NCBI RefSeq assembly: GCF_014158035.1
Contig: NZ_JACFXW010000001.1
Span: 3,884,001-3,948,000 of the forward strand
Length of the DNA stretch: 64,000 bases
Source: Rhizobium sp. G21
GTDB taxonomy: Bacteria; Pseudomonadota; Alphaproteobacteria; Rhizobiales; Rhizobiaceae
Direction: 5' to 3'
Each line of letters starts with the position of its first letter. The first letter of the stretch is position 1. The notes beneath the pieces are model-generated. The model did not search any database, had not been told where the DNA came from, and was given only the letters and a program-made list of their open reading frames with translations. Below are positions 14,470 through 23,612 of this stretch, in pieces. Made by a program: the position numbers and the translations under genes.

Positions 14470-16164
14470 TCACCCGGCGGCGCGGAACTCGTCGTCGGCG
14501 CTGTCGGGACCGCCCACGTTCATGTCGAGCGCGAAGCCGCGCACGCGGGCCTGTTGTTCACTGACGCCGAGACCGGATTGGCGCGTCGCCGGCTTGGCGG
14601 CCGGGCGACCGGCCGGACGGGCCGTCGGCGCGGCCGCTTTTCCGGCGGCGGCCATCGCCCTCTTGCCTTCCCGCGACGTGTCGACCCGGAAGTAGGCGAT
14701 CGACGTCTGAAGCTCTTCAGACTGCGCCGCGAGTTCTTCCGAGGTCGATGCCATTTCTTCGGACGCCGACGCGTTCTGCTGCGTGACCTTGTCGAGCTGC
14801 TGGATCGCTTCGTTGATCTGCGAGGCGCCGATATCCTGTTCGCGGCAGGCGGCGGAGATCTCCGAGACCAGTTCGGCGGTCTTGCGGATGTCCGGCACCA
14901 GGCGCGACAACATTTCGCCGGCTTCCTGCGCCGCGATCACCGTGTTCGACGACATGGAGCTGATCTCGGCGGCGGCCGACTGGCTGCGTTCGGCGAGCTT
15001 GCGGACTTCGGAGGCGACGACGGCGAAACCCTTGCCGTGTTCGCCGGCGCGGGCGGCTTCGACGGCCGCGTTCAGAGCAAGCAGATCGGTCTGGCGAGCG
15101 ATTTCCTGCACGATGCCGATCTTCTCGGCGATGGTGCGCATGGCGCCGACGGCGCGGTTGACGGCGTCGCCCGAAAGCTCGGCGTCCTTGGCGGATTGGC
15201 GGGCGATCTTTTCGGTCTGGGCGGCGTTGTCGGCGTTCTGCTTGATGTTGGCGGCCATCTGCTCCATCGAGGCGGAAGCCTCTTCGGCGGCGGCGGCCTG
15301 TTCGGTCGCGCCCTGCGACACCTGCTCGGAGGAGGCTGACAGTTCCTGGCTGCCGGAGGAAACGTTGGTGGATGCCGAAAGCGCATCGCCGACCACGCCG
15401 CGCAAGCGCTCGATCATCGCGTTGACATAGCCCAGCAGTTCGCCGATCTCGTCCTTGCTGGTGATGTCGGCGAGCTTGGTGAGGTCGCCTTCCGACACGC
15501 TGCGCACGGCGGCGTTGGCGCGGTTGAGGCCGTTGGAAATCGTCTTGGAAATCCAGAAGGCGGCGGCGACGGAGATAAGGAGCGCTACGGCGCTGATGCC
15601 GATCATGATGCTGCGCGACGAGGCGTACTGCGCTTCCGCATTGCCCTCGGCCTCTTGCATCCGGCCGTTTTCGATGTCGATCAGGTCGTAGATGACCTTG
15701 TCGATTTCGCTGATGACGGGGCGAAGATCGACGGTCGCCTGCGTGGCGCCGGCGAGGTCGCCGGCTGCGAGGCGCTGGCGGGAAAGATCATCGCCTTTGA
15801 TAAACTTCTCGCTGTTGTCGCGGATCGAGGCCCAGAGGGGGCGACCTTTTTCCGTCGCCAGGCCTTCGGCCGTTACGAGCAGGTCTTCGAAGCGCTTGCG
15901 CGCGGCATTGCCCTTTTCGATGGCCGTGGCGCGCTCTTCGGCGTCGGTCGCCAGAACAAGGTTCTTCTGCTGGCGGATCATCTGCAGGAGTTCGATGTCG
16001 ATGGCTTGGGCCGTCTTCAGGCGCTGCGCCGGGCCGGTGAGAACGTCGCCGATGGTCGTGTTGAAGGATGACAGGGTGAAGATCGCGTATCCCGCCGTCC
16101 CGATCATCAGGACGATGAGGAAACCGAAGGCGATCCCCAATTTTGTTTTGATCGTCAAAGACAT
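14470..16164 (-). CDS. Methyl-accepting chemotaxis protein, four-helix-bundle sensor (receptor E)
   Basis: 564 residues, the shortest of the four cluster receptors. TM1 at about 10-32, a periplasmic helical bundle with [16 protein letters not shown] (a signature stretch of 4HB_MCP sensors), TM2 at about 188-208, a single HAMP ([20 protein letters not shown]) with no extra HAMP-like unit, then the common signalling domain and the tail [18 protein letters not shown]. It is the first receptor after cheW in the direction of transcription. Confidence 0.94.
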   Translation of the reverse strand: MSLTIKTKLGIAFGFLIVLMIGTAGYAIFTLSSFNTTIGDVLTGPAQRLKTAQAIDIELLQMIRQQKNLVLATDAEERATAIEKGNAARKRFEDLLVTAEGLATEKGRPLWASIRDNSEKFIKGDDLSRQRLAAGDLAGATQATVDLRPVISEIDKVIYDLIDIENGRMQEAEGNAEAQYASSRSIMIGISAVALLISVAAAFWISKTISNGLNRANAAVRSVSEGDLTKLADITSKDEIGELLGYVNAMIERLRGVVGDALSASTNVSSGSQELSASSEQVSQGATEQAAAAEEASASMEQMAANIKQNADNAAQTEKIARQSAKDAELSGDAVNRAVGAMRTIAEKIGIVQEIARQTDLLALNAAVEAARAGEHGKGFAVVASEVRKLAERSQSAAAEISSMSSNTVIAAQEAGEMLSRLVPDIRKTAELVSEISAACREQDIGASQINEAIQQLDKVTQQNASASEEMASTSEELAAQSEELQTSIAYFRVDTSREGKRAMAAAGKAAAPTARPAGRPAAKPATRQSGLGVSEQQARVRGFALDMNVGGPDSADDEFRAAG

Positions 16165-16211
16165 AATCCAACCCCTTTAGGATATTCCCGGAGCCCCCGC
16201 TCCATGCAATG

Positions 16212-16694
16212 TTATTTGAAAATGGCTCTCATGTTCGGCACGATGATGAAGTCGCTGCCGCGCTTCACCAGGCAGTCGATGAAATCCGGCCGCCAGCGCA
16301 TGCCGACGGACGGCGGCGGCTCGCTGGCGGTCCTCGTCAAGGTGGTGACCTCGTAGACCTTGTCGGTGCGGATGCCGATAAGGACCGGCGCGCTGTCGAG
16401 TTCGAGGTCCAACTCCATCACGATGATCCGCGTGTCGTTGGTCGTCTTGCTCGGCTCCATGCCGAAGGCGAGCGTGATGTCCGCGAGCGGGATTACCCGG
16501 CCCCGAAAATTGATGACGCTCGCCACATAGGGCCGGGCGCCGGGCACCGGCGTTTCCGGCACCAGGTCGAGGATTTCCCTGACGCGGATGGCTTCGATGG
16601 CCAGGGTTTCACCGGCGATGTCGTAGGTCAGGACCTCGAGTTCGCTGGCGCGGTCCCAGAACGTGCTTTCGGTTTTGCGTTGTGCTTCCATCAT
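16212..16694 (-). CDS. cheW: Chemotaxis coupling protein CheW (first copy)
   Basis: 160 residues, one CheW domain (VLTYDIAGETLAIEAIRVRE; SVINFRGRVIPLADITLAFG; GIRTDKVYEVTTL). Bridges CheA P5 and receptor tips. The start codon overlaps the cheA stop as ATGA, so the two are translationally coupled, consistent with a stoichiometric core complex. Confidence 0.94.
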   Translation of the reverse strand: MMEAQRKTESTFWDRASELEVLTYDIAGETLAIEAIRVREILDLVPETPVPGARPYVASVINFRGRVIPLADITLAFGMEPSKTTNDTRIIVMELDLELDSAPVLIGIRTDKVYEVTTLTRTASEPPPSVGMRWRPDFIDCLVKRGSDFIIVPNMRAIFK

Positions 16695-18673
16695 CCTGCG
16701 GCGCGCATCTGCGCCTCCTCTAGCTGGCCGGCGGTGACGAGATGGGCGACATCCAGGATCAGGGCGACGGAGCCGTCGCCGAGAATGGTCGCGCCCGAGA
16801 AAGTCGCAACGTCATGATGCAGCTTCGACATTGATTTGATGACCGTCTGGTGGTCGCCGATGATCTGGTCGACGACGAGGCCGACGCGTTCGGTTCCGGT
16901 GGAGATCACCACCACCTTCTGGAACGGATCGGGCTTGGTGCCCGTCTTGAACAGATCGCGGAGCCGGATGAACGGCACCAGACTGTCACGCAGCGAAATG
17001 AAGCTGCGGCCGCGCGAGCGCATGTCGTCTTCGAGCGACAGTTCGAGGCATTCCTCGACAGCCGACAGCGGAATGACGTAACGGCCCGAGCCGACGCGGA
17101 CGAGCAGGCCATCGATGATGGCGAGCGTCAGCGGAATGTTGAGCGTGATGTCAGATCCCTTGCCGGGCGTGCTGACGATGTTGATCGAGCCGCGCAGCGC
17201 GTCGATGGTGCGCTTGACGACGTCCATGCCCACGCCGCGGCCCGACAGGTTGGTCACGGCCTGCGCGGTGGAGAAGCCCGGCTGGAAGATCATCTGCAAC
17301 AGGTCCTGGTCGGACAGCTGCTGATTGGGCTGGATGAGCCCGTTCTGCTCGGCCTTGGCGCGGATGCGCTCGCGATTCATGCCGCGGCCGTCGTCGCTGA
17401 TGATGATCTTGACCTCGCCGCCGGTCTGGCGGGCGAGAAGACGCACCTTGCCCGCCGCCGGCTTGCCGGCCGCGACGCGTTCGTCGGCGGTTTCGAGGCC
17501 GTGATCGCAGGAGTTTCTGACGAGGTGGACCATGGGATCGGCGAGACGTTCGATGACGCTCTTGTCGACTTCCGTGGTTTCGCCTTCGGTGACGAGTTCG
17601 ATCTGCTTGCCGGTCTCATGGGCGAGGTCGTGGATGAGACGGCGGAACCGGCCGAACAATTGCGTCACCGGCACCATGCGCAACACCATCATCGTGTCGC
17701 GCAATTCGCCCGACAGACGTTCGATGTCTTCCGACACGGCGCGCAATTGCAGATCAGCGCCGCTGGAGGCGAGCTGCGACAGGCGCGATTGGGCGATGAC
17801 GAGCTCGCCGACGCGGTCCATCAGTTCGTCGAGCCGTTCGGCGGGAACGCGCACATTCTCGGCCGACTTGTTGGTCTGCTTGACGTCGATCGCCGCCGGA
17901 CGCGCTTCCACGGGCTGAATGGGTTTCGGCGCCTGAGCGGCGCGCGGCGCATCCGCCTTGACCTCGGGGGCAATCGCCGCGGCCGGCGGCTCGTCCCTGA
18001 CGATGTCGAGCTTCATGTCGTCCATGACGAAGATGAACACGTCTTCGATCGAGGATTTGGTTGCCGCCCCGTCGAGGGTCACCGACCAGGTCAGATAAAG
18101 CTCGGTCGGGTCCATGCCGTCGAGCATGGGCACGGCGGAGGCGTCGATGCGCACTTCGCATTCGCCAAGATCGCGCAATTCGTCGATCAGCGGCAGCGGA
18201 TTGGTGCCGTTGGTCATGGCGTTTGCCGGAAGCGAGAAGCGGATGTTCCACTTGCCCTTCGGCGCGGCGGCGCTCGGCGCCGGCGCTTCGTGGCCGGCGG
18301 CGGCCTCGACGGCGCGTTGCAGCCGGCCGAGCAGGTTCTCGCTGACGGAGGAATGATCTGCGCCCGGCTCCTCGACGAGGACGCGCATATGGTCCTTGGC
18401 GTCGAGAACGGCGGAGATCAGGTCTTCGGTCGCCGGCACTTCACCCTTGCGCACCCTGTCGAAAGCGGTTTCGCAATGATGCGTGAACGCGGCAAGGGCT
18501 TCGAAGCCGAACATGGCTCCGGAGCCCTTGAGCGTGTGGAGGCTGCGGAACACCGCGTCGACCTGATCTTTGTTGCTCAAGTCTTCGAGCAGATCGAGCA
18601 GGCCTGCTTCGATCATTTCGAGGAGTTCCGCCGCTTCCGTTCGGAAAACGGCTATAGGATCGGGATGGCTCAT
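16691..18673 (-). CDS. cheA: Chemotaxis histidine kinase CheA
   Basis: 660 residues. P1 phosphotransfer domain near residues 5-105, with the phosphorylated His in FRSLHTLKGSGAMFGFEAL. A P2-like region follows (about 140-245). P3 dimerisation helices are at RVPAERLDELMDRVGELV. The P4 kinase domain has the N box in HLVRNSCDHGLE, G1 in DDGRGMN and G2 in NLSGRGVGMDVVK. P5 is a CheW-like domain at the C-terminus. Phosphorylates CheY and CheB in response to receptor state. I chose the ATG at 18673 (MSHPDP), which overlaps the cheY stop by ATGA. Full length, with all catalytic motifs present. Confidence 0.96.
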   Translation of the reverse strand: MSHPDPIAVFRTEAAELLEMIEAGLLDLLEDLSNKDQVDAVFRSLHTLKGSGAMFGFEALAAFTHHCETAFDRVRKGEVPATEDLISAVLDAKDHMRVLVEEPGADHSSVSENLLGRLQRAVEAAAGHEAPAPSAAAPKGKWNIRFSLPANAMTNGTNPLPLIDELRDLGECEVRIDASAVPMLDGMDPTELYLTWSVTLDGAATKSSIEDVFIFVMDDMKLDIVRDEPPAAAIAPEVKADAPRAAQAPKPIQPVEARPAAIDVKQTNKSAENVRVPAERLDELMDRVGELVIAQSRLSQLASSGADLQLRAVSEDIERLSGELRDTMMVLRMVPVTQLFGRFRRLIHDLAHETGKQIELVTEGETTEVDKSVIERLADPMVHLVRNSCDHGLETADERVAAGKPAAGKVRLLARQTGGEVKIIISDDGRGMNRERIRAKAEQNGLIQPNQQLSDQDLLQMIFQPGFSTAQAVTNLSGRGVGMDVVKRTIDALRGSINIVSTPGKGSDITLNIPLTLAIIDGLLVRVGSGRYVIPLSAVEECLELSLEDDMRSRGRSFISLRDSLVPFIRLRDLFKTGTKPDPFQKVVVISTGTERVGLVVDQIIGDHQTVIKSMSKLHHDVATFSGATILGDGSVALILDVAHLVTAGQLEEAQMRAAG

Positions 18674-19038
18674 TTGCCGAGCACCTTGCGCACGATTTTG
18701 ACGAGATTGTCGGGGTCGAAAGGCTTGGTCAGCCAACCGGTGGCGCCGGCGGCCTTCGCCTGTTCCTTGATGGAACCATCCGATTCCGTGGTGAGGAAGA
18801 TGATCGGAACGCCGGTCTGGCTGGGAATCTTGCGAAGTTCACGGATCATGGTCAGGCCGTCCATGACGGGCATGTTGAGATCGGTGACGATCAGGTCGTA
18901 GTGACCCGCGGTCGCTTTCGCGATCCCCTCGGCTCCGTTGATCGCTTCGGTGACGTTGTACCCCGCATTGGACAGAGCCACATTCGTGGTCAGTCGAATG
19001 CTCGCGGAGTCATCGACGGTCAAAATGTTCGCAGCCAT
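18670..19038 (-). CDS. cheY: Chemotaxis response regulator CheY
   Basis: 122 residues, a stand-alone receiver domain: DD at the N-terminal strand (LTVDDSASIRLT), phospho-acceptor Asp in LIVTDLNMPVMDG, Thr in IFLTTES and Lys in GWLTKPFDP. With no output domain it acts by binding the flagellar switch or another target. The ATG at 19036-19038 shares one base with the stop of the upstream STAS gene (TAATG). No cheZ or cheX phosphatase gene is in the operon. Confidence 0.95.
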   Translation of the reverse strand: MAANILTVDDSASIRLTTNVALSNAGYNVTEAINGAEGIAKATAGHYDLIVTDLNMPVMDGLTMIRELRKIPSQTGVPIIFLTTESDGSIKEQAKAAGATGWLTKPFDPDNLVKIVRKVLGK

Positions 19039-19340
19039 TATTGCATTCCTTCGTGCAGCCAAAATTTTGCGTCCTCGGTCGAGAGGACATCGAGAAAGCC
19101 CGCCCGCTTGAGCGCCGTTTTGACGGCCGCGTTGGCGGGACGAGAAAGGGTGACCGGCTTGCCGCCGGCAGCAGCGCTTTTTCGAACGGATTCAATGAGT
19201 TGCAAGAAGGACAAGTCGATGTCCTCACAGTTTCCGAGGTCGATCTCGATCTGTGTGGAAGAGCTCGAATAATCCAACAGCTCCGCGTGAATGTCGCGGA
19301 TATTTCGAATATTTGCTTTAGCAGGCATCGAATATGTCAT
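19038..19340 (-). CDS. STAS-domain protein at the head of the chemotaxis operon
   Basis: 100 residues comprising one STAS (sulfate transporter / anti-sigma antagonist) domain: IEIDLGNCEDIDLSFLQLIE contains the conserved strand-loop-helix where SpoIIAA-like proteins carry a phosphorylatable serine (here in DLSFLQL). AAGGTGAGG lies just before the ATG. It is first in the operon and coupled to cheY by a 1-base overlap. STAS proteins usually take part in partner switching, often with kinases; here the partner could be CheA or an unlinked anti-sigma factor. The role is unproven. Confidence 0.85.
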   Translation of the reverse strand: MTYSMPAKANIRNIRDIHAELLDYSSSSTQIEIDLGNCEDIDLSFLQLIESVRKSAAAGGKPVTLSRPANAAVKTALKRAGFLDVLSTEDAKFWLHEGMQ

Positions 19341-19693
19341 GTCCTCACCTTTTTACTGGTGTTCGCGCCAATAATTCTATCGCGGGAGCATCACAGCGAA
19401 TGGCTAACGAGGCGTAAATTTATACTGGGAAAAATTAATCCCATCTAATGATATGCTAGTTTTAGGAGAGAATACTAAACGGAATTTTAATAGATGCTAA
19501 CGTTTGTTTAAAGTTGCAGAGCTTTGAAATTACTGGAGTTTATACAATTTAAGAAATTCCTGAAATTGAATGCCGGAGAGGATTCGGTAACCAATGCGGA
19601 GATTAACGGGACAACTCCTGCATGAATTTACGCATCGTTTGTGCCTTTGCCCTACACTTCTCTCACATATGAAATACGTTTGGGGACAAAACG
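19341..19693. promoter_or_regulatory. Divergent promoter region of the chemotaxis operon
   Basis: 353 bases between divergent starts, distinctly A/T-rich between 19410 and 19680. It must carry the promoter of the STAS-cheY-cheA operon (leftward) and of the receptor-like gene (rightward). I could not assign a specific sigma-factor consensus. No gene seen. Confidence 0.55.
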
Positions 19694-21429
19694 TTGTTGC
19701 AAGTAAAACAGAGTAACGCTGCTTTTTACCGCGTCGGGCGCGCCGAGCTCGACGCGAAGCTCGCCGTTGCGCATGGAAAATTGGAGAAAAAGTTCCTCGA
19801 AGGCGGCGCGGTGCTGATCGCGATCTCCGATATTCTGAAGCGGCTCATCGCGTCGCTCGACTCTCTGACCAGCGTGCTCGACGCCGACGCTTCCAACGCC
19901 ACGATGCAACGCATCCTCTCGACCGCCAAGGAGCTCGCGGAGCTTCCCAAGTTCGAACAGGCGCGGCTGGGTGGGTTCGAGAAGCTGAAGACGGCCTGTC
20001 AGAAGATGCAATCCAATGTGGAGGACATGCGCGAGACCATGCGCTATCTCCGGACATTTGCGATCACGGTGAAGATCACCGGCGCAGGCATCGCCGAATT
20101 CGCCGGTTTCGCCGACGAAATTCGCGAACGCATCCAATCCGGTGCGCAGGAGGTCGATCGCTTCGGCGATCAGCTGTCGGCAATGGCGTCGCAGCTTGCG
20201 ACCGCCACCCAGTTCTCGGCCCGCATTTCGCGCGAATATGGCGACGTGGTTCCCGGCGTCGTACGGGATCTCGAACGCGACGCGAGCGTGATCGCCGACC
20301 ATCATCGCAAGCTCTCGTCCATCGCCAACGATGTGAAATCGCTGGCCCGCGCGATCCAGTCCAAGATCGCCCAGGTCCTGTCGGCGCTGCAGATCGGCGA
20401 CATCACCCGCCAGCGGCTGGAGCATGTGCGCACGAGTTTCGAATTTCTCGACGAGTTCAAGGCGTCGGCCGACGGCGCCGCCCTGAGCGTCGAGATGAAC
20501 GAGCGCTGGACGGCGTCATCGATCGGCTGGCGGCGGCGCAGACCGAAAGCATGGTCGACGACTTCGAACGCGACTGCCGGAAGATCATGCAACTGATGCA
20601 GAGCTTCGTCGACGACGCCCATTCGATCATGGCGCTGCGCGCGACCATGCATCAGAGCGGCGACCGCGGCGGCAACAATTTCCTGGCCACCTTGGAGCGC
20701 GGCGTCGCCGCCGCGAGCGGTCTGGTCGCCAATGTGGCCGAAACCAGCGCCAACGCCAACCGTGTGGCGCAGTCGACCGGCGAGACCGCCCACAGTCTGG
20801 TCGACGGGATCTCCATCATCCGCGGCATCAAGACCGACATTCATTATATGGCGCTCAATTCCAACCTCCGCTGCTCGAAGCTCGGGGACGAAGGGCGTTC
20901 GGTCAATGTGGTCAGCGCCGAACTCCGGGTATTCGCCGAGAAGCTCGAAGAGCCGGCCAACAACGTGGTCGACGAGTTGCAGCATTTCGAAGGCGCGGCC
21001 GTCGCCTTCTCGCAATGCGCCGAAGCCACCGGTTCCGACCTGAGCGCGCCTCTGCGCGCGGCGCTGGACGATATCCGCGACATGTCCAAGCGCATGGACG
21101 AGAGCATCGCCCTGTTCGAGCATGAGGGCCAGGAAGTGTTCGCCAAGGTCAGCGCGGCGCTATCGACGCTCGATTTCGAAAGCGAACTCGGCGACGTGCT
21201 GCGGGACTGCGTCGCCGTCGCCCGCGATCTGGCCGCCCAGGCCGAAGGCGACGCCTCCATTCTCGGTTCGTCCGCCGACGCCCTCAGCGCGCGGATCTAC
21301 AAGATCTACACGATGGCGTCGGAGCGAGACCTTCATCGGGAGCTCATGGTCGTCAATCAGGCCGCCGACGAACCCGCCGTAAAGGCTCTGACGAGCGACG
21401 AGGATCTGTTCGACGACGCGCTGTTCTGA
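19694..21429 (+). CDS. Soluble receptor-like coiled-coil protein, divergent from the chemotaxis operon (one apparent frameshift)
   Basis: About 578 residues after joining two frames; a base is missing near 20505 so that MNER continues LDGVIDRLAAAQTES. TTG start with GGGGA 9 bases upstream. No signal peptide or membrane helix. It is mostly long amphipathic helices resembling MCP coiled coil, with a segment SNLRCSKLGDEGRSVNVVSAEL in the second half that mimics the receptor tip (LNxxxxxAxxGExGxGFxVVAxEVR). It has no strict receptor hairpin and no CheW-binding tip that I can align confidently. Head-to-head with the che operon, it is probably a cytoplasmic partner of the same signalling array. No family name assigned. 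Confidence 0.75.
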
Positions 21430-21471
21430 GCATCCGCCGGGATTGCGGCGCGGGCGGCTTTCGCTGCTCGC

Positions 21472-21951
21472 TCAGAGATCTTTGCGCATGATGTGATAGA
21501 CCGCGCCGTCGCGGTCGAAGATCTCTGTCGTCATCCAGCCGCGGGAACCGTAGAGACCGACGGCGCTTGCGCTATAGAGGCTCAGCCGTCGGAATCCGGC
21601 CTCGCTGGCGACGGTTTCGATCCTGGCGATCAACCGCTGCGCATGGCCTTCACCGCGATGGGCGGCCGCCACATAGAGCCCCGCGAGCCATGGATTGAGC
21701 TCGGGACGGTCATCGAGATCGTCGTTGCAGAGCGCGACCATGCCGATGGGCTCGCCGCCCTCCAGCAGGACCAGCACCGTCGGCAACGGGCCAGGCGCGA
21801 CCGCCGCCGCCTGTTCGCGCGCCATCAATTGCTCGAAGGATATGTCACTGTTGCTGAAGAAGGCCTCCCAGCGCCAGGCGCCGGTAACGGCTGTCAGGTC
21901 CGGCCGCTCTCTGGTAGTGACATAGGAAAGGCCGGATCTCGTCTCGATCAC
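21472..21951 (-). CDS. GNAT-family N-acetyltransferase
   Basis: 159 residues with the GNAT fold: the middle strand LAGLYVAAAHRGEGHAQRLI contains the acetyl-CoA pyrophosphate-binding motif A (here HRGEGHA in place of Q/RxxGxG/A), followed by a helix and the LSLYSASAVGLYGSRGWM segment typical of motif B. The start is a GTG overlapping the parA stop by 4 bases, so it is translationally coupled to that gene. The substrate is unknown: small molecule or a protein N-terminus/lysine. Confidence 0.85.
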   Translation of the reverse strand: MIETRSGLSYVTTRERPDLTAVTGAWRWEAFFSNSDISFEQLMAREQAAAVAPGPLPTVLVLLEGGEPIGMVALCNDDLDDRPELNPWLAGLYVAAAHRGEGHAQRLIARIETVASEAGFRRLSLYSASAVGLYGSRGWMTTEIFDRDGAVYHIMRKDL

Positions 21952-22669
21952 GCCACCGCGCGCGGACGGGCCATCGCGACGGCCGGCTGGGCCGGGCGCA
22001 GCCGGTTGCGGTTGGGCACGTAGCCCAGCACTTCCTCGGCGAAGGCGGCGGCGTTTTCCTTGGCCTTGTCGAGATTGCTGACGCGTTCCGAATTCATGTC
22101 GTAGAGGCTGCAGCCGTAGTCGAACAGGTCGCGATAGGCGGCGCGTTCGATGATCGGGGTGTCGAGAACCCGCACCTTGCGCTGGGCGAGCATCTGCTTC
22201 ACCACCTGCAATGCGCGAGTTGTGACCATCGAGTTAACACGGGTCAGAACCACCGAGTGGGGGATGCGAATGGAGGCCTTGTCCTCCAGATACTGCAGCA
22301 GTTCGAGCACCTGGGCCCCGCCCTTGGCGTCCATGGCGCAGCCCTGGATAGGGATGAGCACGTGATCGGACACGCCCAGGGCGGTGGCGATCATCGGCGA
22401 GCAGGCGCCGGGAAGGTCGAGGAGGAAGTAGTCCGTCCTGTCGCGATACAGGGCCATTTGCGATTGCAGGTTGGAGACGGTCACATAGGACACGACCTGG
22501 ATGTTGGCGAGCGGCGTTCCGGTCTCATGCCAGCGGCTGATCCAGCGCTGCGGATCGGCGTCGAGGATGGTGACGCGTTCCCCTGACGGGCAAGTTCGGT
22601 GGCGAGGAGCAGCACGGCGGTGGTTTTGCCCGCGCCGCCCTTGGTGTTTGCGAAAGTGATGACCGGCAT
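21948..22669 (-). CDS. Orphan ParA/MinD-type ATPase (one apparent frameshift)
   Basis: About 240 residues when a missing base in the C-run at 22580-22583 is restored (LARQG to ERVTILDADPQ). The deviant Walker A box FANTKGGAGKTT is at residues 6-17, Walker A' DADPQ near 40, and the switch/Walker B segment FLLDLPGACSPM near 85. ParA proteins dimerise on ATP binding, coat nucleoid DNA and position cargo. No parB or parS is nearby, so this is an orphan, of the kind used to place chemoreceptor arrays, carboxysomes or conjugation machinery. The chemotaxis operon lies 3 kb away. Coupled to a GNAT gene downstream. Confidence 0.85.
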
Positions 22670-22801
22670 TGCTTGACGTCCTGAAAAAACATTGCGCGCG
22701 CCAGCCCGATCCTGCGGCTGAAGCTCTTTCACGATCTTTGCCAATCGTGGTTAAGGAAGTCTTTCCAGCGACCTACTAGTTTGTGTATCCGACTGCAGAA
22801 A

Positions 22802-23476
22802 CTACCGCTCGCGCGCGCAAGAAAATTTACGGCCGTCGGGCAGCATCAGCTGCGCCTGATCGCCCTGGATCGAAAAAGCCACGCCATTGGCGCCGTAGTC
22901 CGATTTCTCGATGAATTCGTCGCCGTCGGCGACGCCGACATGCACGGCGTTGCGCCATTCGATCGTCCCGACCCGTGGATTGCTCTCGATCAGGGTGGCG
23001 GTGACGGGATGGTCGATCTTTCGGCATCTCAACACATAGGGTCCCCGCGTCAGGGCGTTCTCGGCCTGGCGGACTTCCTCGTGCTTTTCCAGAAGCCGGT
23101 GAATGCGCTTGGCGTAGGCGGCGATGATGCATCCGCGCGTGTTCTGCGCCAGCCAGCATTCGTCGCGCGCTCGCTTCCAACCCGCCGCATCCGCCTTCAT
23201 CGCCGCAGCCTGTTTCGGCTCCGCTTTCTTCAAGGCCAGGGTATAGAGCCGAGCGGTTTCGTGGTCGAGCAGCGACAGTTCATGATCGCCGCAAATCGTG
23301 CGCTCGGCGCGGCTGTCCACCTTGGCGCAGTCGAAGGAAGGGCTTGCCGCCGAAGCGGGGGTCGGCGCGGCGGCCGGCGCCAGCAATGCGGCCGCCGCTG
23401 CGAACAAGGATAGCGGCCAGCCGGCGGCCCGGCGGCGGGAAGGATCGATACGCGGGTGTCGACGGTTCGGGGTCAT
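22802..23476 (-). CDS. Secreted LprI-like / MliC-like lysozyme-inhibitor family protein
   Basis: 224 residues. N-terminal signal peptide with a twin-arginine-like start (RRRAAGW, then an Ala-rich hydrophobic stretch ending ASA). An LprI-type (DUF1311) domain follows with paired cysteines (FDCAKVDSRAERTICGD and the CWLAQNTRGC pair). The C-terminal ~75 residues (VLRCRKIDHPVTAT to GRKFSC) resemble the MliC/PliC fold, membrane-bound or periplasmic inhibitors of C-type lysozyme. GAGGTGA lies before the ATG at 23476. Six cysteines suggest three disulfides. The role in lysozyme defence follows from family knowledge and is untested here. Confidence 0.75.
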   Translation of the reverse strand: MTPNRRHPRIDPSRRRAAGWPLSLFAAAAALLAPAAAPTPASAASPSFDCAKVDSRAERTICGDHELSLLDHETARLYTLALKKAEPKQAAAMKADAAGWKRARDECWLAQNTRGCIIAAYAKRIHRLLEKHEEVRQAENALTRGPYVLRCRKIDHPVTATLIESNPRVGTIEWRNAVHVGVADGDEFIEKSDYGANGVAFSIQGDQAQLMLPDGRKFSCARER

Positions 23477-23559
23477 GGGCGTCACCTCTGTCTCAGCGGC
23501 GCCTCGTTCACCGGGCGCCGTGTCTTGGCTTAACGCGCGACCTCGCCGGATGATCCGCA

Positions 23560-23589
23560 AAAGAAAAGGCCCGCGACGATGGCGGGCCT
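23560..23589 (-). terminator. Rho-independent terminator of efp
   Basis: On the minus strand AGGCCCGC / GCGGGCCT (23567-23574, 23582-23589) is followed by TTTTCTTTTG, 24 bases after the efp stop. Confidence 0.85.
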
Positions 23590-23612
23590 CAAACCGTTTC
23601 GATGCGCGGGGC

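Noticed and set aside
8306..16164. Assembly duplication of one receptor gene
   Set aside because: Sensor domains, HAMP-unit numbers and linkers all differ, so the four genes are distinct paralogues.
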